Made by a program: the position numbers and the translations under genes
Assembly (NCBI GenBank): GCA_036346375.1
Contig: CM070500.1
Location: 77,914,437-77,978,436, forward strand
Length of the DNA: 64,000 bases
Direction of reading: 5' to 3'
DNA from: Guadua angustifolia
Taxonomy: Eukaryota; Streptophyta; Magnoliopsida; Poales; Poaceae
The notes under the pieces: model-generated
What the model saw: only the letters and a program-made list of their open reading frames with translations
Databases searched by the model: none
What the model was told of the DNA's origin: nothing
Shown here: positions 33,351 through 45,438 of the stretch, in pieces
Layout: each line of letters opens with the position of its first letter
Position numbering within the stretch: position 1 is the first letter of the stretch

Positions 33351-33355
33351 ATGGC

Positions 33356-36300
33356 TGAGAATGGGAAACGAGAGGATGTGGATGTTTTTTTAAACCATGT
33401 TTGGTTTGTGGGAATAGAAGATAAGTGAGGTTGGGATTGGGATAATTACATGAATAATAAGAGTTTGGACAAAATTAGCCTTTCCTGCATTTGTTTGTCA
33501 TTCTCCATGTTAAGGGTATTTTGGTTAACTAGACTTTTGTCCCATTTCCTAACCCGTGACATGCCAAACAAAAGAAAAGATTACAATATCATATCTCCAT
33601 CCTAAACCCACTGCATCATAATCCATTCCAATTCGCTATCCCATTGCCACTGCAAATCCCAACGCCACCTTAACTTACAGTGTGTCACGAGGCCAAGGGT
33701 TGGCATCAGCAGGTTCTTGGGTAGAAGGAGAAATATAGGGTGGTGCACCGATGACTATGGCTTGATTGTTTTCTGTGCTGTATTATTCATATTCAAATTT
33801 GAAAGAACATAACTAGATAATTTCGTATCTGAATATTCTTGGACACAATTCAATTTAAAATATTGTTGCTTTACTAATTTAAAATTCTTCTATGCTACTC
33901 TAAAAGAAAATTGCAGATTTTTCAAACAAAATCAAGAATTGATTATCTTCAAAAGCTGTGCAGTACGAGCATACACAATAGTAGAGACGATTATTGTCTA
34001 TATACTCGTCTACATCATCTAAAGATAAAACAAAAGACAGCTCTTACGATAAATAACATCTTAAGGTTATCTCTACGAGATTCTACAATCTTTTAAATAT
34101 GGTAATAAAAAGTGTTTATTATATGCAGTAATTCACGTAATGGTGTTTAGTTGTTTATATCGTCTCTTCACAAAGAGATAGCTATGCTTTCTTTCCTCAT
34201 TCTCGCTCTTTCATGTCACCAAAAATCTTATATAGCACAGTATATAGACAGCCGACATCACACCATTGCACATGCCCTAACCGTGTGTGCAGTTTGGAAT
34301 GCATGAATTTTACATGTGTTTAGAATGCGGGAATTTTTTCTGATTGGAAGGTGCTTCTATGCATCACTACTTTAAAATAGTACAAATATTAAAACATAAA
34401 TGAAGGGTGGATGCAGATTATTTACACCTTTGTTTGATTCAAGATTTGTGCAAATTGTATTTGATGTGGGGTTTGACCCGATTTCTACGGCGTAGGATTG
34501 GTGATAGCTGGATCCGTACAACCTAATGGATTACACAGCCAACCACCATATCTATTATAGCAACCTGCAACACTTGATTCACCCAACCACACTCTTCGAT
34601 TCTATTGTCTACTCGCTCACGTAGAATAAACATGTTCAAGCAATCACTGAGGTAATCACAAGAATGATGGAATCAAAACACCCAGTGAGTTCCCAATTCT
34701 ATCAGGGTGTATAATTGTATATCACACAAACCCTAGAATAAGAACATATATTTCTGAATATCAAAAACTTGATTACAATAGAGGGGATGCCCCTCCTTTT
34801 GTAGAATTTTCGGTTTTCTACATTACAGTGGTTGCTACAGTATGCTGTTGCTACATTGTTGCATCTGCTATAATAAAAACAAAATAGAATTGAATTCTTC
34901 AAAATACCAAGCTGTTTTCCATCTTTTGTTCAAACTTGGGCCGATTTTTCGGGTATTGGTTCTTCCTCTTAGCTTCCTTGCTTTTGAAGTTGTAGTAGTT
35001 TGTTTTTCTGAGCCTCCCAAGCTTCTTCTTCATAAAACAAATTAACATCTATTCTCATTCAAATTAATGCATAATTTTTTTAAGAAAAAATTCACCTAGC
35101 GATTGATTTGGTTGACTCTAGATCTTGTGATTGGTCCTGTTGGTGTTGGAATGTTTTATTGAGAAGGAGATAATGTATGTGTGCTAGTGATGTCCTCATC
35201 AGTATTAGGAGGGAAAAATATAAAAACACTAATCAGATTGATTTTTGCAGAAATTTAACTATTTTTTTATAAAATTCTAGTGTTTGAATAGAAACAGGGC
35301 CCAAAGCATGAGAGAATTGGTGTCCCAACTTCCACTTCTCGCAATTACTCTGTTTCAGCTTGTGAGCTACGCAGTCTGTCCACGTCGACTCCAATCAAAC
35401 ACACTTTCACCAATAATAAAAATAAATATATATATGTGTGCGTTCAGTGGAACAACACATGCGTACCCACGCTCTAGATGCCATGATGCCTTAAAAAATT
35501 ATTAGCGTGTGTAGAGGATGCACTCTCGTGTCCTTATATAAAAAACAAGGGTATACAGTTCAACGCAACCATTTTGTCACGAGATCATGCGTAAGTATTC
35601 TTATGCTTTATTCGATTAGTCTACTTTAACTACTGTGTTCCAACCCAGAGGTAGGATTCCTCCTGTCCCCTGGCGTGAGCATAAAATATGCAAAATGCTT
35701 CTGATGCTTGGATTAGCAATGTATTTATTCATCTGTTGAGTATTTCATGGCATTTAATATAAAAGTTTATTTTCTTTTTAATGTTTAGTGTCTTACATCA
35801 CCAAGAAGAACCCCAAGCATCTTATTTTATGCCCTGTGGTTGCAGTGAAAATAACATGCATCTTGTCTTACAAAAATGCAAAGAAAATACAAATGATTAC
35901 CGATGGAAAGCACTAAAGCACTACTCTTACTGATGTTGTCTTTGGATTCTTGAAGAGAATGTAATGTCATTGACAAGAAATGCTATAGCTATAGCCGCCA
36001 GTTGGTTGTCTATCAGAGCAGGGATATATATATGTATATATATAGAGTCAGCAGAAATATTGTTTGGGACATTGGTCACTTGGTCGAAAATTAATTTTTA
36101 GTGGCTACCAGGGCCAGAACCTGTATATAAGTTGTTTCATGATTTGCTTCGTTGGTCTTAGTTATTTGGGCCCAACCCAATTGATTTGAATGGGCCATTG
36201 GCACACATAGAACCATAAGGAATTCCGAACACATACAAGTTTGAGCTTACATACATGGCACGTCTATCCTCTCAAAAAGAAAAAGAAACATGTTATGTCT

Positions 36301-37480
36301 AAGCTGCAAACTATAGACAGCAAGAAATTAATCAAACAAGTAGTAGCAACTATCTAAATAAATGAAAAGAAAAGAACAAGTAGCATGTCCATTACCTCCT
36401 GGGTTACCGAACAACACATGTAATTAGTCTGAAACTTTGAATGCACGGTGGCACACCATCACTTGCCGCATGTGTTCGGCACGCATAATCCCGTTGGAAA
36501 TAAACGGTTTTACGTGAAATTACTGTAAAACTCTTGTGAAAATTCATATGCTCAAAATGCAGCGAAGCATCAAGTGTCCCACGCGCACACGTTAAGTTTT
36601 CTGGAAAGCCTAACCTCTTTCTGGTGCTCTAACAGTTTTTTTTTTCAAATCTAGCCATCTTCTAAATAAATTTACAAAAAATGTCCCTTCCTCGACTGCA
36701 GAAAGCAATATAGGTGACACGTGTCAACTGTTATACTCCTATACCATGAAAATGCTTTCTACTGAGCTCCTCTCGCTCGGTACGATTGCGCCAATCAAAC
36801 CACTTTAATTAATTCACTTAATTATGTCACTTAATTAATCAACCAACCTACTACCGAGGTAGGCCTGCTCGATAGGTCTCTACGTCGAGCTCCTATTGTA
36901 CGGCCGTTTTTCCGCAGATTCTACGATTGAGGGTATAATTAGTTTTACAAATTCGTCCGTGCAAATGATAGATTTCTTAAAAACAAGTGTGTTCGAGAAA
37001 AAAAAAAGAAGGTTTCCGTTCTCTATGTTGTAATATTTCTCTGTTACGTGAAGCTGTAATTCTACGGGACAGAAGAGGGCCAGATTCTGTTGGGATTTTG
37101 CGGTCAGCAAGTGCAGAACAAGTCCAAAGCCTACGAGACAAGCCGGTCTGAGGATGAGCCGACGAGGCAGAGGCGACCGCAAGAGGTATGTATGTATCAC
37201 AAGGATTGGACATGACACGATCGAGACGAGACGACTCCCTCCCTGGATGGGACGCAGCCAGCGATGCCATGCGTTTCATCCACAGTTTTCACAGGCAGGA
37301 CCTTGGTACGGCTGGCTGTATCTCGCCAGGCGACCCGTTTGGAAAGCTGGGTCAGCGCACCGGGGATGGCTGAGGTAGTCGGTAGCAATCATCGCCACCT
37401 TGGCGCCGGCAGCCATTTTAGAAGGCGGAGGCAGGAATTCAAATTTTTTTTAGAAAAATATACCGGATACGATCAAAATA
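33356..37480. other. Intergenic, no convincing gene
   Basis: Largely AT-rich with short frames only (112 codons at most). The bases flanking the Tekay element on both sides (up to 19408 and from 33351) look like one interrupted AT-rich unit. At 36880-37430 a more GC-rich block has overlapping frames in several phases that do not resemble a family I know. Confidence 0.45.
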
Positions 37481-38790
37481 TGAAAATTTGATATTTTAGA
37501 TTAATTTTGGTCAAAATTCAAATATGGTCCATTTGCCACAAAAAAAAAAATCTGAATTTCGGCGAAATTTACTGTCGTTTTGCACCGGCTAAAAAAGTGG
37601 GTCAAACGATGACGAAAAATTTTGAAATTTTTTCTGAAGAGTCTTGATATATTGATTATATTGCCATAAAATTTTTAGATAATTATCAAATATAAGAAAT
37701 TTTTAAAATTCAAACATTGCTACTGTCCTAATAAAATGCTAACCGACAAGTTTGAACCGAATGAAAATTGGAACAAATGAGGTTATAAAATTTTAAAATT
37801 TTTTGTGGATGATCCTGACAAATCCATAATATTCTCATAAAATTTTTAGGTGATGATCAAGTATCATAAATTTTTAAAAATTTAAATAGTTCTACTGTCC
37901 TGTTAAAAAACTTACCGTAAAATTGAACAAAATAAATAAATTGTCCAAACCACGTTATAAAATTTTGAAAAATTTTGTGGATGGTCTTGATGTAGCATTA
38001 ATGATTATATAAAAGTTTTAGACGATGATCATGCGTAATAATTTTTAAAAATTCTGATAGTGCTACGTCTTCATAAAAGCCCGATGATCAAATATAGATT
38101 TGCTTTGGTTGAAAATTTTACAAAAGGGTGACAAGGAAATTTTTAATATCTCATAAAAATTTTGAATCATGATCACACTCCAGTTAATTTATAAAATTCT
38201 TACAAAGCACAATACCATTTATATTCTTTCTCTTTTTGATTTTTGAAATATAACATAACAAATAAAGTTTAGTGTTTACATAGATTTGATTGAGCAAACA
38301 AACAAAGATAATTTTTTTAAATTTTATATAATGGTACTGAGGCAATTCTTAATCTCTCTTAAAAATTTTAGATCATGATCACACTCGTGAAAATTTATAA
38401 AATTCTGACAAGGTAACTATCCCAATTATATTCATTATATTTTTGATTTTTTAAAGATAACAAATGAAGTTCAATTATTCTGAAATTTTTTTTATATGAT
38501 CCTACACTACTTAAGATAGTACCATAAAATTTGTAACTCATTGTCAAGTTTGTACAATTTTATAAAAATCTAATAGTATTTCTACCAAAATTTTAAAATG
38601 TCTCAAAAATTCGGTTTTTCAATAAATTTTCATAGAAGATAACTTTCTTATGGGTTATTGGACCAAATCCGGCCAAAATGTATAAAATTTCGCAAAAACA
38701 AAATTACTGTAGCAGTTTCAATTTTTAAATTTTTTTTATTCAATCGGTAGTTTAAATTTCGTAGAGCCCCGAAATCTGAAAATTCGGTTG
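37480..38790. repeat. AT-rich array of degenerate ~170-bp tandem units within R2
   Basis: A unit beginning near AAATTTTTTGTGGATGATCCTG and containing CATAAAATTTTTAG, GATGATCA and TTTTTAAAAATT recurs at about 37617, 37793, 37961, 38115, 38308 and 38480 (spacings 154-193 bp). R2-type blocks flank both ends. There is no coding potential. Confidence 0.6.
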
Positions 38791-38985
38791 AGGCTCGTCG
38801 GCACCGGCGATCTGTGCGGGGACGGCGGACACAGTTGTCAGCTTTGGGGATAAGGGGATTTGATCATTAAGGGGAAAAATCAGTCAACTGATCTCCTCCA
38901 TGTAATCAGGGTTTTCAGCTTTTGTCAAAAGTTGTCCCCGTACCGCCGGCAGGCCTGGGCACTTACAAGGTCCCGTTCGGAACGC

Positions 38986-38988
<3 letters not shown>

Positions 38989-39033
<45 letters not shown>
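38989..39033. repeat. (TA)n microsatellite
   Basis: About 22 TA units, bordered by GTG on the left and ACACACAC on the right. Confidence 0.98.
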
Positions 39034-39041
<8 letters not shown>

Positions 39042-40606
39042 CGCGCAGGCGAGAGATTTCGTTGTGTTTTTTTCGTTTTCGTTTTAATCGAATGAGTGGG
39101 TTATATGTGGAAAGAGAGGTTCAAAGTGTGAAATGGAAAAGGGCTTTTGATTGGACGCAGAGTGGGCTTCTGGCGCTGAAGTGACGGCCTGCAGTTGCAG
39201 TGCTCGTCAACGAATCTTTGGATTCTTTCGCTGTAAAGTTGCAGAAGCAACCCATTTTCTAGCCCCAGACTTTATTTACGAAAGTAACTTTTTTTTTTTC
39301 CTTAAAAGGTGTGGCAGAGATATTTATCCCATAGCGTACCAGAGGAGTTCAGAAGGTAAGTGACGTCACAGTAGTTCAAGCGAGCGTAGAAGGAAGCCGG
39401 GAAACGTAGGAGGAGGCAGTCTAGCGCACGGTAGGCTCGCGCGACAGCACCTGTTGAGCTACTTGACCGCGGTGAGTGGTACGACCGTACGAGAGCTCGG
39501 CAACGATATGAGTCTGATCGCCCGCTGTGCACTCTTCGACCTCCCAAATTGACTCAAGCTGGATTCAAGCCGAGCTAGAGCCTTAAGCTTCTTTTTTTTT
39601 CAGATCTACTACAGTATACTAGCCAGGCAGGGATTTCCTTTCCCTGGTTCATTTGCTGAATGTTTTCACGCACATTGCAAATCAATTTATTGCGGTGCTG
39701 AAGTAGCACCGTCCACCGTGCACTGCTCTTGCAAATACTGCTAATTGAAATTTCTACATCATTTATAATTCTAAAACAATATATCTCATCAAGTACTCCT
39801 ACTTCCTACATCATGCAAGAAAATCCGAGAACAAAAAAAATATATGTTTTTTACTGCATTACCGACAATAAGCTTGTTTTCCTCATTTTGTTTAAACCCT
39901 CTGCAAAGACCTCCGCATTTTGACCTCCAACGCAGCAAACGGCGGAATGGCTTCCCGGCAACCCTTGCTGGCTGCCCGAGCTCGCCGGCGGACCCTGCCC
40001 AATCCCCTTCCAGTGTATGTCCGGATGGGATTGAAGAACAAGGAGAGTGGTCGTAGTAGTTACGCAGTGTCCAACAGATGATGGAGCTATCGATCTATTT
40101 TGTGAATTGAATTATGTATTAATTGATGATCCAGTTGGCTTGGCAATTAAAAGTCTAAGGTCAACAACTTAGTTCATTTACGGAGTATATGTACCCAGTC
40201 TATTTATAGTTGATTTCAAAGAAGCATCAAATGTTATCATCTATTGGCTTCTTGCTATTGAGATAGACACGAGCCAGAAGGTAGGGTTTATGTCGGGCTC
40301 AGGGTACGCAATGTGAGTATTTGGGCTCATGTTCAGACGCACAGGAGACAATTGGATTTGGGGTGACGGGCCGACAGGACACACACAACCAAGGGTCTTA
40401 GCTGGTCTGGACGTAATATGATCCGTGCACTGCTAGTTGACAACAAAGGAGACCTTCACCTCATATATTTACAAAAGTTATGTCGATTTTGTATTTATCA
40501 TTTTTTTTGTGCCTGAGAATATGAATCAAAATATTTGTTAGTAGAGTAACTGTGTTTGCTCGAACAAACGCTCGGCTCGGCATAGTTACCCTTGGTTGGA
40601 CGGAAT
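39034..40606. other. Intergenic, no convincing gene
   Basis: Mixed-composition DNA with frames no longer than 81 codons. Nothing recognisable. Confidence 0.4.
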
Positions 40607-40741
40607 ATTTCAGAATATAACATTCAATTCGTGTGCCTCTTTGACTGTGTGTATGACATATGGGTCCATCTGAGTCAATGACTGTGGGCCAGAGTGTCAA
40701 ATCCTAAAATGTAAATTTTAAAGAGTGTCATATTCTGAAAT
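40607..40741. mobile_element. Small inverted-repeat element (MITE-like), 135 bp
   Basis: ATTTCAGAATATAACATTC at 40607-40625 is inverted as GAGTGTCATATTCTGAAAT ending at 40741. The centre is noncoding with GTGGGCC-type sequence common in grass MITEs. Target duplication is unclear: TTGGAC occurs just outside both ends but not directly adjacent. Confidence 0.45.
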
Positions 40742-41189
40742 CTCCCTAGTTGGACAGCATAGGTTCTAGATGATCCATTCCATGCTTACGAGGAGAGGAG
40801 GAATTTAGTATATACCACTGTATTTATCGTATTTTTAAAAATTTCAATTGTTATCTTAATAATATATATAATCAGAAAGTCACGCATTATTTATAATATT
40901 TCTTAAAATACAAACGCCAGTGCTATATCATAGATTTTTTCCCTCCTACAGATGTAACGTGTTTGGTACTTTGGTGTGTGGATTTGAACTATCATTAGCT
41001 TTGCTTTCTCCGGCAGGCAAGGTCGCAGAGACACTGCCTCTGCACGCGCACCGCCGTATATTCGCGCACTGTTGATGCAGTGCCGCGCCGGTACCGCCTG
41101 CTTCGAGCCCTCACGTCGCCTGTCATTCGAACCGTCTCTTCACCAGCACAGCCATATGCTCATAGCTCAGCTTCACTGGCTACGCGTAA
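40742..41189. other. Intergenic, no gene seen
   Basis: AT-rich then GC-rich DNA. No frame of note. Confidence 0.4.
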
Positions 41190-41429
41190 ACAGTAGCGGA
41201 TCTATCGCAGTGTTTTGGGTTTAATATAATATATATTTATAAATATACATATATTTAATTATATATTATTAAATTTCACTTATAATATTATTCTACATAT
41301 ATAATAATACTATTAAATATAACATATAAATTAATAGACTACATTATAAATTCTACCAGAATGACTGTTATTAATTGGTATCGAAACCGGTATTGATAAG
41401 TATCGATCCGATATGACCAATATTGATAC
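41190..41429. repeat. Second R1 copy, left part
   Basis: Reverse complement of about 15560-15795: shared TTTAATATAATA, TTCACTTATAATATTA, AATAGACTA and GGTATCGAAACCGGTATTGA. It has only one copy of the 40-bp unit that R1 carries twice. It is cut by the Tat element at the GATAC target site and resumes at 52933. Confidence 0.7.
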
Positions 41430-42073
41430 TGTTGACACCAAAAATGTGATGTAGGGTTTCTGGCTTGCAACACACCGGACGAACACCGGGTTCAAGTGCG
41501 GAGCATGCCAATCGATTTGACCCTACAATCGATAAGGAAAGAATTGTGAAATTCAATCTAAGCCGATCCTTGGAGGCGAATCGGCTAAACTAGAATCAGC
41601 CAAAGGCCGATCAGAAGATAAATAGATTAACCGATTAAGGTTAATCAGAAGGGTAAAGGTAGATCGATTCTGAAAAGACGATGCGCAACAAGACAGAACA
41701 AATCGAAACTGAAGAAATCGAAGACGATCAAACAATCGGCGATAGACAACTTTATTTGATCGATGTCGACTTACAAATGGGAATTACAAGGCTAAAAGAC
41801 TAAAAGCAACAGGAAACGAAAAACTGGAAGATGTGATTTGCTGTGGATCCCCTCCTTCAAGCAGCCCTGGCACGCCTTATATACCCGTCAGCCGATCCGA
41901 GTCCTGTTCTGTCACGACAACATAATCCGAGTCGGCTATAGTTTCCTAATTGGTCTCTTGTTTCCAGATACTCGCCGCATGTTATCCAAACTTTCCAAAG
42001 ATATCCCGTGCATTATCCAAAACTCGTATGGTTCGCCGATTTGTCTTGTAATTTTCAAAATCTGGTGCAAACA
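41430..42073 (-). repeat. 3' LTR of the first Tat element
   Basis: 644 bp. CTTATATA at 41876-41883 is a TATA box on the element's strand (TATATAAGG). The sequence just inside (42074-42090) reads on the minus strand as AAAAATGGGGGCATA, the polypurine tract. Confidence 0.9.
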
Positions 42074-42270
42074 TATGCCCCCATTTTTGAAAGATAATTT
42101 TATTGTCTTTCAAAAATATATCGGCTTTTTTATCTATCGGCTTCTTCCTTGTTGTTTAAAGAATTACTTCCAGTAACTACTGCATTAATTGCGCCGCAAA
42201 AATCTCGGTGCGGTTTAATTGCATGCATCGCCTCGAAATCACTTCCCGCCAATTTCAACTTTTCACCGTG

Positions 42271-42280
42271 CTATATATAT
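42271..42280 (+). promoter_or_regulatory. Plus-strand TATA box ahead of the opposite-strand ORF
   Basis: CTATATATATGCGGG lies inside the element, outside the LTR, about 110 bp before the ATG at 42383. It is followed by a pyrimidine-rich leader (CACGCCTTCGTGCTCTCAC). This placement suggests a dedicated promoter for the plus-strand ORF, independent of the LTR promoters. Confidence 0.5.
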
Positions 42281-42382
42281 GCGGGACCCCCACGGTCATT
42301 TTCACGCCTTCGTGCTCTCACATCGTCTTCAATCGGCTTTTCTGTTTAATCGACCAAGCCTTCAATTTCCTCACTCAGCTGA

Positions 42383-45318
42383 ATGGATTTTTCAAAGGTA
42401 CTCATTCCGATCTCAGAAAGTAATGATCAGTATTACCTAGAACTAGTAGGGAACCTAAGTGCCGATACAATTATTAATGAAGAAATCCCTAGACTTCCCT
42501 TATCGGCTCAAGGTTATAATATATCAGAATGGGGAAAAAGTTTTAGAGTTTGGCCGACAGCTCTTAAGGGATGGAGGAGTTGGCACATCAGAGTGTCGGC
42601 TCACAAAAGAGGGGAATGGGAAAGAATGGGTATAGCCGAGTGCCTCCCCTTAAGCCTAGCCAACCCAGAAGCCAACGAGCCCTTGGTGGCCACGGCATGT
42701 TACTTCTGGTCGGACACTTTCAATGCCTTCCTTTTCCGGACTGGCCCCATCGGCCCAACACTTCTATACATAGCAGAGTTGTGTTGTCTTAGGCCTGATG
42801 GCGAGCAAATATCGGCCTTTAGTGTTAAACCCAAGTATAAGCTAATCCGATCCAAAGGCGAAGGATGGTCAAAATATGTTCAGCACAACAACAAGGTGAA
42901 TGGGCTAGTATCGGATGAAGAACATGTGGCTTTCCTCAATCTGTGGTTAGAAAGGTTTTTGTTCTGCGGAGCTTCTCTTGGGCCGACTCAAGTGTACCAG
43001 TTTGTGGCAGAGCAGCTGGTAAATGGTCGTCGGCTTGCGCTTGGAAAGATGCTTCTCGGAGCTGTTTATCAAATGATGTATGTCATTAGAAGTCGGTTTT
43101 TCTCCGGATTTGCACAGTTTGTTGTTAGCAATATAGGTGGCCCGTTATGGTTTGTCCAACTATGGCTGTATAGCATTTTTAGCCGATCGCTTATCTCAGA
43201 ACCACTGGAGGACTCTGCCTTCCCTCGCGAAGATTATCCTGAAGGTACTACTCCACAATACAGAGCCAACCGATCACCAGGGGAGAGACTTGTGATGTGC
43301 TCTAGTGGTGACACAAAGATTACCCCAGCCGACTTCAAGAAATACTTGTCATTATTTCTGAATCTGGATAGCACGACTTTTAGTCAACAGGATTTCTTTC
43401 CTTACAGCAATGTGGCCGATTTCCAATGGCCTTCATTCCTTCATCTGGATGCTGACAGCTCGGTGATGCCGGAATCGACTTTAGAGTTATATCGGATCTT
43501 CATTTCTCCCTACACCCTTCACGTCGGCTTGAACTCCCGCAACAGGACCTTTCAGCCATCATACGAGTTTTATCACCCTTCAGTGTATGCCCGTCAATTA
43601 GGTTTCGGCCAAGTGGTACCTTGCTTGCCAATCCTTGATCGCCTTCAGCCCAGGACTCAGGTGACAAATGCAACAGCGGCTGAAATAGTTTTAGAGATAG
43701 CCGACGAATTTCAAGTTATCAACCTGTCGCACTTCTTTTTGAACTCCCGCCGAGCTAGCCAATTTTCTGCTTGGTGGCTACCTGTGGCGGAAGCCCTCTA
43801 CCTGGATCTCTCCCCGTCGGCTATAATAGAGAAATTCTTACCAGATTTTCATGAGCCAACGGTAGTCTCTTCCAGCAGCAGTAGCAGCTCAAGCGAGGAT
43901 AGTTCCTCTGGTTATACTAACTCATCGGTAGCCATAGAGGTATCGGCTTATTTCTTTCAGAAAAATCTTTGTCGGCTTTTTCCCCGTTCCAATTTTTACT
44001 ATCTCATTCTTTTCTAGGACGCTGCAGCCAGCAAGAAGATCGTTGCAGAACCGTCGGCTAGCGGGTCGAAAGGAAAAAGGCCACATCAATCGACCAGCCT
44101 GACCGGTTATACATCCGGCAACCTTCGCGTTCAGAGTCCATCTCTGTCGGAACTTGAAAAGGGTCGACTCCCAAGTACGTACTTTTCAGCCGATAATTTT
44201 TTTTAATAACCTCCCATCGTCCGATTTTGTAGAGAAACCTAAGTCTACCAAAGCTCCCGCCCGGTGACAAAAACGCACAGAACAAAGCACCGAGAGCTCC
44301 TCTCGCGTATCGGCCTTCATAGAGGTAATTTCTTTCATCACTGTGTTAATTTTTTGTCGAGAAGAAAATTACTGTTTTTGAAGCATTTACTGATTGTTTG
44401 AAGCATTTTTCTTTCAGCCGACATCATCCGCGCAAGCGGTCGGTATCTTAGCCGACCTTCAAGGCGTTCCTGCTGCTAGCAACCCGATGCCATCTACTCC
44501 GGCACAGCTTCCTGCTGCTTCACCACCTCAGCCAACTCCCCCTGTGCTTGCACTAGAAGAATTGGCAGACCCTACAGATTTGCTCGGCTTTACTTTGGAC
44601 GAACTAGATGACCCGGAAGTTATGGCCTCAGATGATTATGTCACTGATATTCGCATTATCATTGACGTTTCCCTGAAGGCATCAGCCGCGGTTGTCCAAT
44701 CGGAGCACAACATGCAGCAGAAGTTAAATCGGCTTTTCCATGAAGTCTGCCAGCCCGAAGCCGAACTTCTTGCCAACACTCAGCCACTAAGGGACGCCAT
44801 GGCTGCAGTCGAAGCTGATCTCCCCCTGATACTATGAGGGCAATTTTGAGGTATGCCATTTGGACGATCAGAGAGCAGAAGTGGAGGCCACCCGTGCGAG
44901 CATCACCCAACGAGCGGCTCAACAAGCCGATCGTCAATTGCTGGACCGGTTGGTGGCCGAGACAAAGCAAATGAAGCAAAATTTTGACAAAGATGCTTCT
45001 TCTCTGAAGTCTACTAAGGCTCGAATCCTCCAGTTAGAATCGGCCAAAAAACAGATTGAAGAAGAATTGGCCAAACTTCAAAATCAATTGATTGATGAGC
45101 AGGCGCAAGCATCGGCAAAGGCGGCTTCCCTTTCCGATCAAAAGCAAAAAATTAGCCAGGCCGTCACCAAGGTAAAAGAGCAATCGGCCAAAATAGTTTT
45201 TGTGCCTGGCAATGCTCAAGCCGATGAACGTACAGTAGACGGAATCCAAGATGCACTTGCCAAGGCAGCCGCGGCATTGTCGGCTTTGGGGCACAAACTT
45301 CCTGGATCGGGCCTGTAA
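42383..45318 (+). pseudogene. Tat opposite-strand gene (gene23/aORF type), PMD-like and coiled coil, split by introns
   Basis: The first exon (42383-43939, 519 codons) is fully open. It has a plant-mobile-domain-like region (FRVWPTALKGWRSWH; TGPIGPTLLYIAELCCLRPD; two further blocks with FPREDYPEG and FLNLDSTTF) and ends in Ser-rich sequence. GT-AG junctions in phase extend it: intron 43940-44017, exon 44018-44174, intron 44175-44232, exon 44233-44324, intron 44325-44417, then exon from 44418. The third exon has TGA at 44265-44267 (CGA expected). Near 44833 a one-base shift joins to a frame at 44836-45318, a Gln/Lys/Glu-rich coiled coil (KSTKARILQLESAKKQIEEE). The role of such proteins in Tat elements is unknown. 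Apart from the TGA and the shift it is well preserved, better than gag. Confidence 0.8.
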
Positions 45319-45438
45319 TCGTATGGATGTAACTCGTGATTTATTGAACTGAAAGTGTCACTTTTGCTGTGCTTCTGTAATACATTTAATCGGCTATTTA
45401 ACCGATTATATTTATTATGAATTCTTGTGCTTATTTAT

